NCBI GenBank assembly: GCA_024635815.1
Contig: JAGXIG010000101.1
Span: 1-33,533 of the forward strand
Source of the DNA: Salegentibacter sp.
GTDB taxonomy: Bacteria; Bacteroidota; Bacteroidia; Flavobacteriales; Flavobacteriaceae
Direction: 5' to 3'
DNA: 33,533 nucleotides
Shown in pieces: positions 32,927 through 33,533 of the stretch; position 1 is the first letter of the stretch, and each line of letters begins with the position of its first letter. Position numbers and translations under genes: made by a program. Under the pieces are notes generated by a model. The model ran no database searches. It had not been told where the DNA came from and was given only the letters and a program-made list of their open reading frames with translations.

Positions 32927-33103
32927 ATGTTCGAATTCGATCAATACCTCGGTTTTCTGGCTTTCTTGGTTATTATAACTATGGGATTCTGGCTTATGAT
33001 TTTCCTAATGGCTATTTTGCCCTATTGGATAGGCGGTTCGGTTGCTGAACTGCTTAAAGAAAAGAAAGAAGCAAGAAAAAAAGCTAAAGAAGAAAAAGCA
33101 TAA
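32927..33103 (+). CDS. Small (58-aa) single-span membrane protein
   Basis: The ATG at 32927 gives 58 residues: MFEFDQYLGF, one hydrophobic span (about 9-38: LAFLVIITMGFWLMIFLMAILPYWI), GGSVAELL, and a strongly charged tail (KEKKEARKKAKEEKA) with alternating Lys and Glu, probably a cytoplasmic helix. I do not recognise a family. It has a clear promoter and its own hairpin terminator, so it is a real, separately transcribed gene between fumC and an IS. Size and shape fit small subunits or regulators of membrane complexes. Confidence 0.65.
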   Translation: MFEFDQYLGFLAFLVIITMGFWLMIFLMAILPYWIGGSVAELLKEKKEARKKAKEEKA

Positions 33104-33136
33104 AAAAGAGGCTGTTTGAAAAGGCAGTCTCTTTTT
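33103..33136 (+). terminator. Hairpin terminator after the 58-aa gene
   Basis: AAAAAGAGGCTG (33103-33114) pairs with CAGTCTCTTTTT (33125-33136) with one G-T pair and a 10-nt loop, directly behind the TAA. GGCTGTTTGAAAA in stem and loop also occurs in the left arm at 31195, and may also be an IS end. Confidence 0.7.
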
Positions 33137-33533
33137 ATTGGAATTTTTTCTGGTTTTTACTATTTTCATGTAATGAAAGCCAAAGCAGTATTTAAGACCT
33201 ATGACCAGTCCCAGTTAAGTCTTTTGCCTCCCAGTTATGATGATTTGGTCCCTGTAAATCATCCCGTTAGAATCGTCCATACGATTATTGATCAAATAGA
33301 TATCGCTGACCTGGAGCGAAGTTACAAAGGAGGAGGTACTTCCAGTTACCATCCCCGGATGTTGCTCAAGGTAATTATCTATGCCTACCTGCGCAATATG
33401 TATTGGTCCCGTAAAATAGAACAGGCCCTTTTGGAGAACATTCATTTTATGTGGCTCAGTGGTCAAAGTAAACCCGACCATAATACCATCAATGATTTTA
33501 GGGGCAAGCGCTTAAAGGGAAAGTTTAAAAATA
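33108..33533 (+). mobile_element. Left part of an IS1182-type insertion sequence (cut by window end)
   Basis: A transposase gene begins at 33173 and runs off the edge. The left end is not proven; the imperfect repeat GAGGCTGTTTGAAAA at 33108-33122 is a candidate terminal inverted repeat, but it doubles as the terminator of the previous gene. The right end is outside. Confidence 0.55.
33173..33533 (+). CDS. IS1182 family transposase, N-terminal part (3' truncated by window)
   Basis: 120 codons from ATG 33173 to the window end without a stop. The sequence has the N-terminal domain typical of IS1182-type DDE transposases: SLLPPSYDDLVPVNHPVRIV near the start, then YHPRMLLKVIIYAYLRNMYW, SRKIEQALLENIHFMWLSG, and PDHNTINDFRGKRL. 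In these the first helical region binds the terminal repeats. The frame is intact so far, so the element may be active. The DDE residues lie beyond the window. Confidence 0.85.
   Translation, partial: MKAKAVFKTYDQSQLSLLPPSYDDLVPVNHPVRIVHTIIDQIDIADLERSYKGGGTSSYHPRMLLKVIIYAYLRNMYWSRKIEQALLENIHFMWLSGQSKPDHNTINDFRGKRLKGKFKN

Noticed and set aside
33215..33481. Minus-strand open frame of 88 codons at the right end
   Set aside because: It is the antisense of the IS1182-type transposase, whose sense frame has clear family motifs.

Overview
The window looks like chromosomal DNA of a member of the Flavobacteriaceae (Bacteroidetes), probably a marine genus close to Salegentibacter, Gramella/Christiangramia or Zunongwangia. 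The genus is a guess; the family is well supported. Reasons: low GC, promoters of the Bacteroidetes type (TAnnTTTG at about -7), lack of obvious Shine-Dalgarno sequences, a fused ResB-CcsA cytochrome c maturation protein, PepSY-like and DoxX proteins, and REP-like intergenic repeats ending in CAGGATGACG.

Layout. 1-163: end of a methyltransferase gene. 223-3289 (minus): an envelope sulfur operon (118-aa protein, DoxX, secreted DsrE-like protein, SoxB-like lipoprotein). 3431-5227 (plus, divergent): OprD-like porin and a wrecked MFS transporter. 5288-6240: Fic gene split by a frameshift. 6304-7296 (minus): aldo/keto reductase. 7517-9773: fatty-acid hydroxylase/sterol-desaturase protein overlapping a CstB-like persulfide dioxygenase-rhodanese. 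9858-10271 (minus): secreted PepSY-like protein. 10437-15009: acyl-CoA carboxylase (biotin carrier, biotin carboxylase, carboxyltransferase) and a degenerate 2-hydroxyacid dehydrogenase. 15145-16125: two half-size YeeE/YedE transporters. Then TRIC channel (minus), trxB (plus), and a 470-bp gene-free stretch. 18479-23817 (minus): PIG-L deacetylase, an easily missed 35-aa membrane protein, sodium:solute symporter, Gfo/Idh oxidoreductase. 24010-27864 (minus): MscS-like channel, Maf, UbiA prenyltransferase, SMR exporter, KdsC-like phosphatase, DUF2520 protein. 27988-31173: ResB-CcsA. 31348-32745 (minus): fumC. 32927-33103: 58-aa membrane protein. From 33173 to the end: an IS1182-type transposase, cut by the window.

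Main finding. The sulfur-related transcription units are scattered among unrelated genes but appear to be one regulon. Four promoters carry a Crp/Fnr-type palindrome (consensus TGTAAC-N4-GTTACA), and in each the palindrome centre lies exactly 33 bp from the centre of a TAnnTTTG-like -7 element. That spacing fits class II activation near -41.5. The promoters drive the SoxB-like/DsrE/DoxX operon, the porin, the hydroxylase/persulfide dioxygenase operon and the YeeE/YedE pair. I saw no other copy of the palindrome in the window. Inferred pathway: the porin and YeeE proteins handle thiosulfate or another sulfur anion, the CstB-like enzyme turns persulfide into thiosulfate or sulfite, and the SoxB-like, DsrE-like and DoxX proteins process sulfane sulfur in the envelope. 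No SoxAX, SoxYZ or SoxCD is present here, and the regulator is not encoded in the window.
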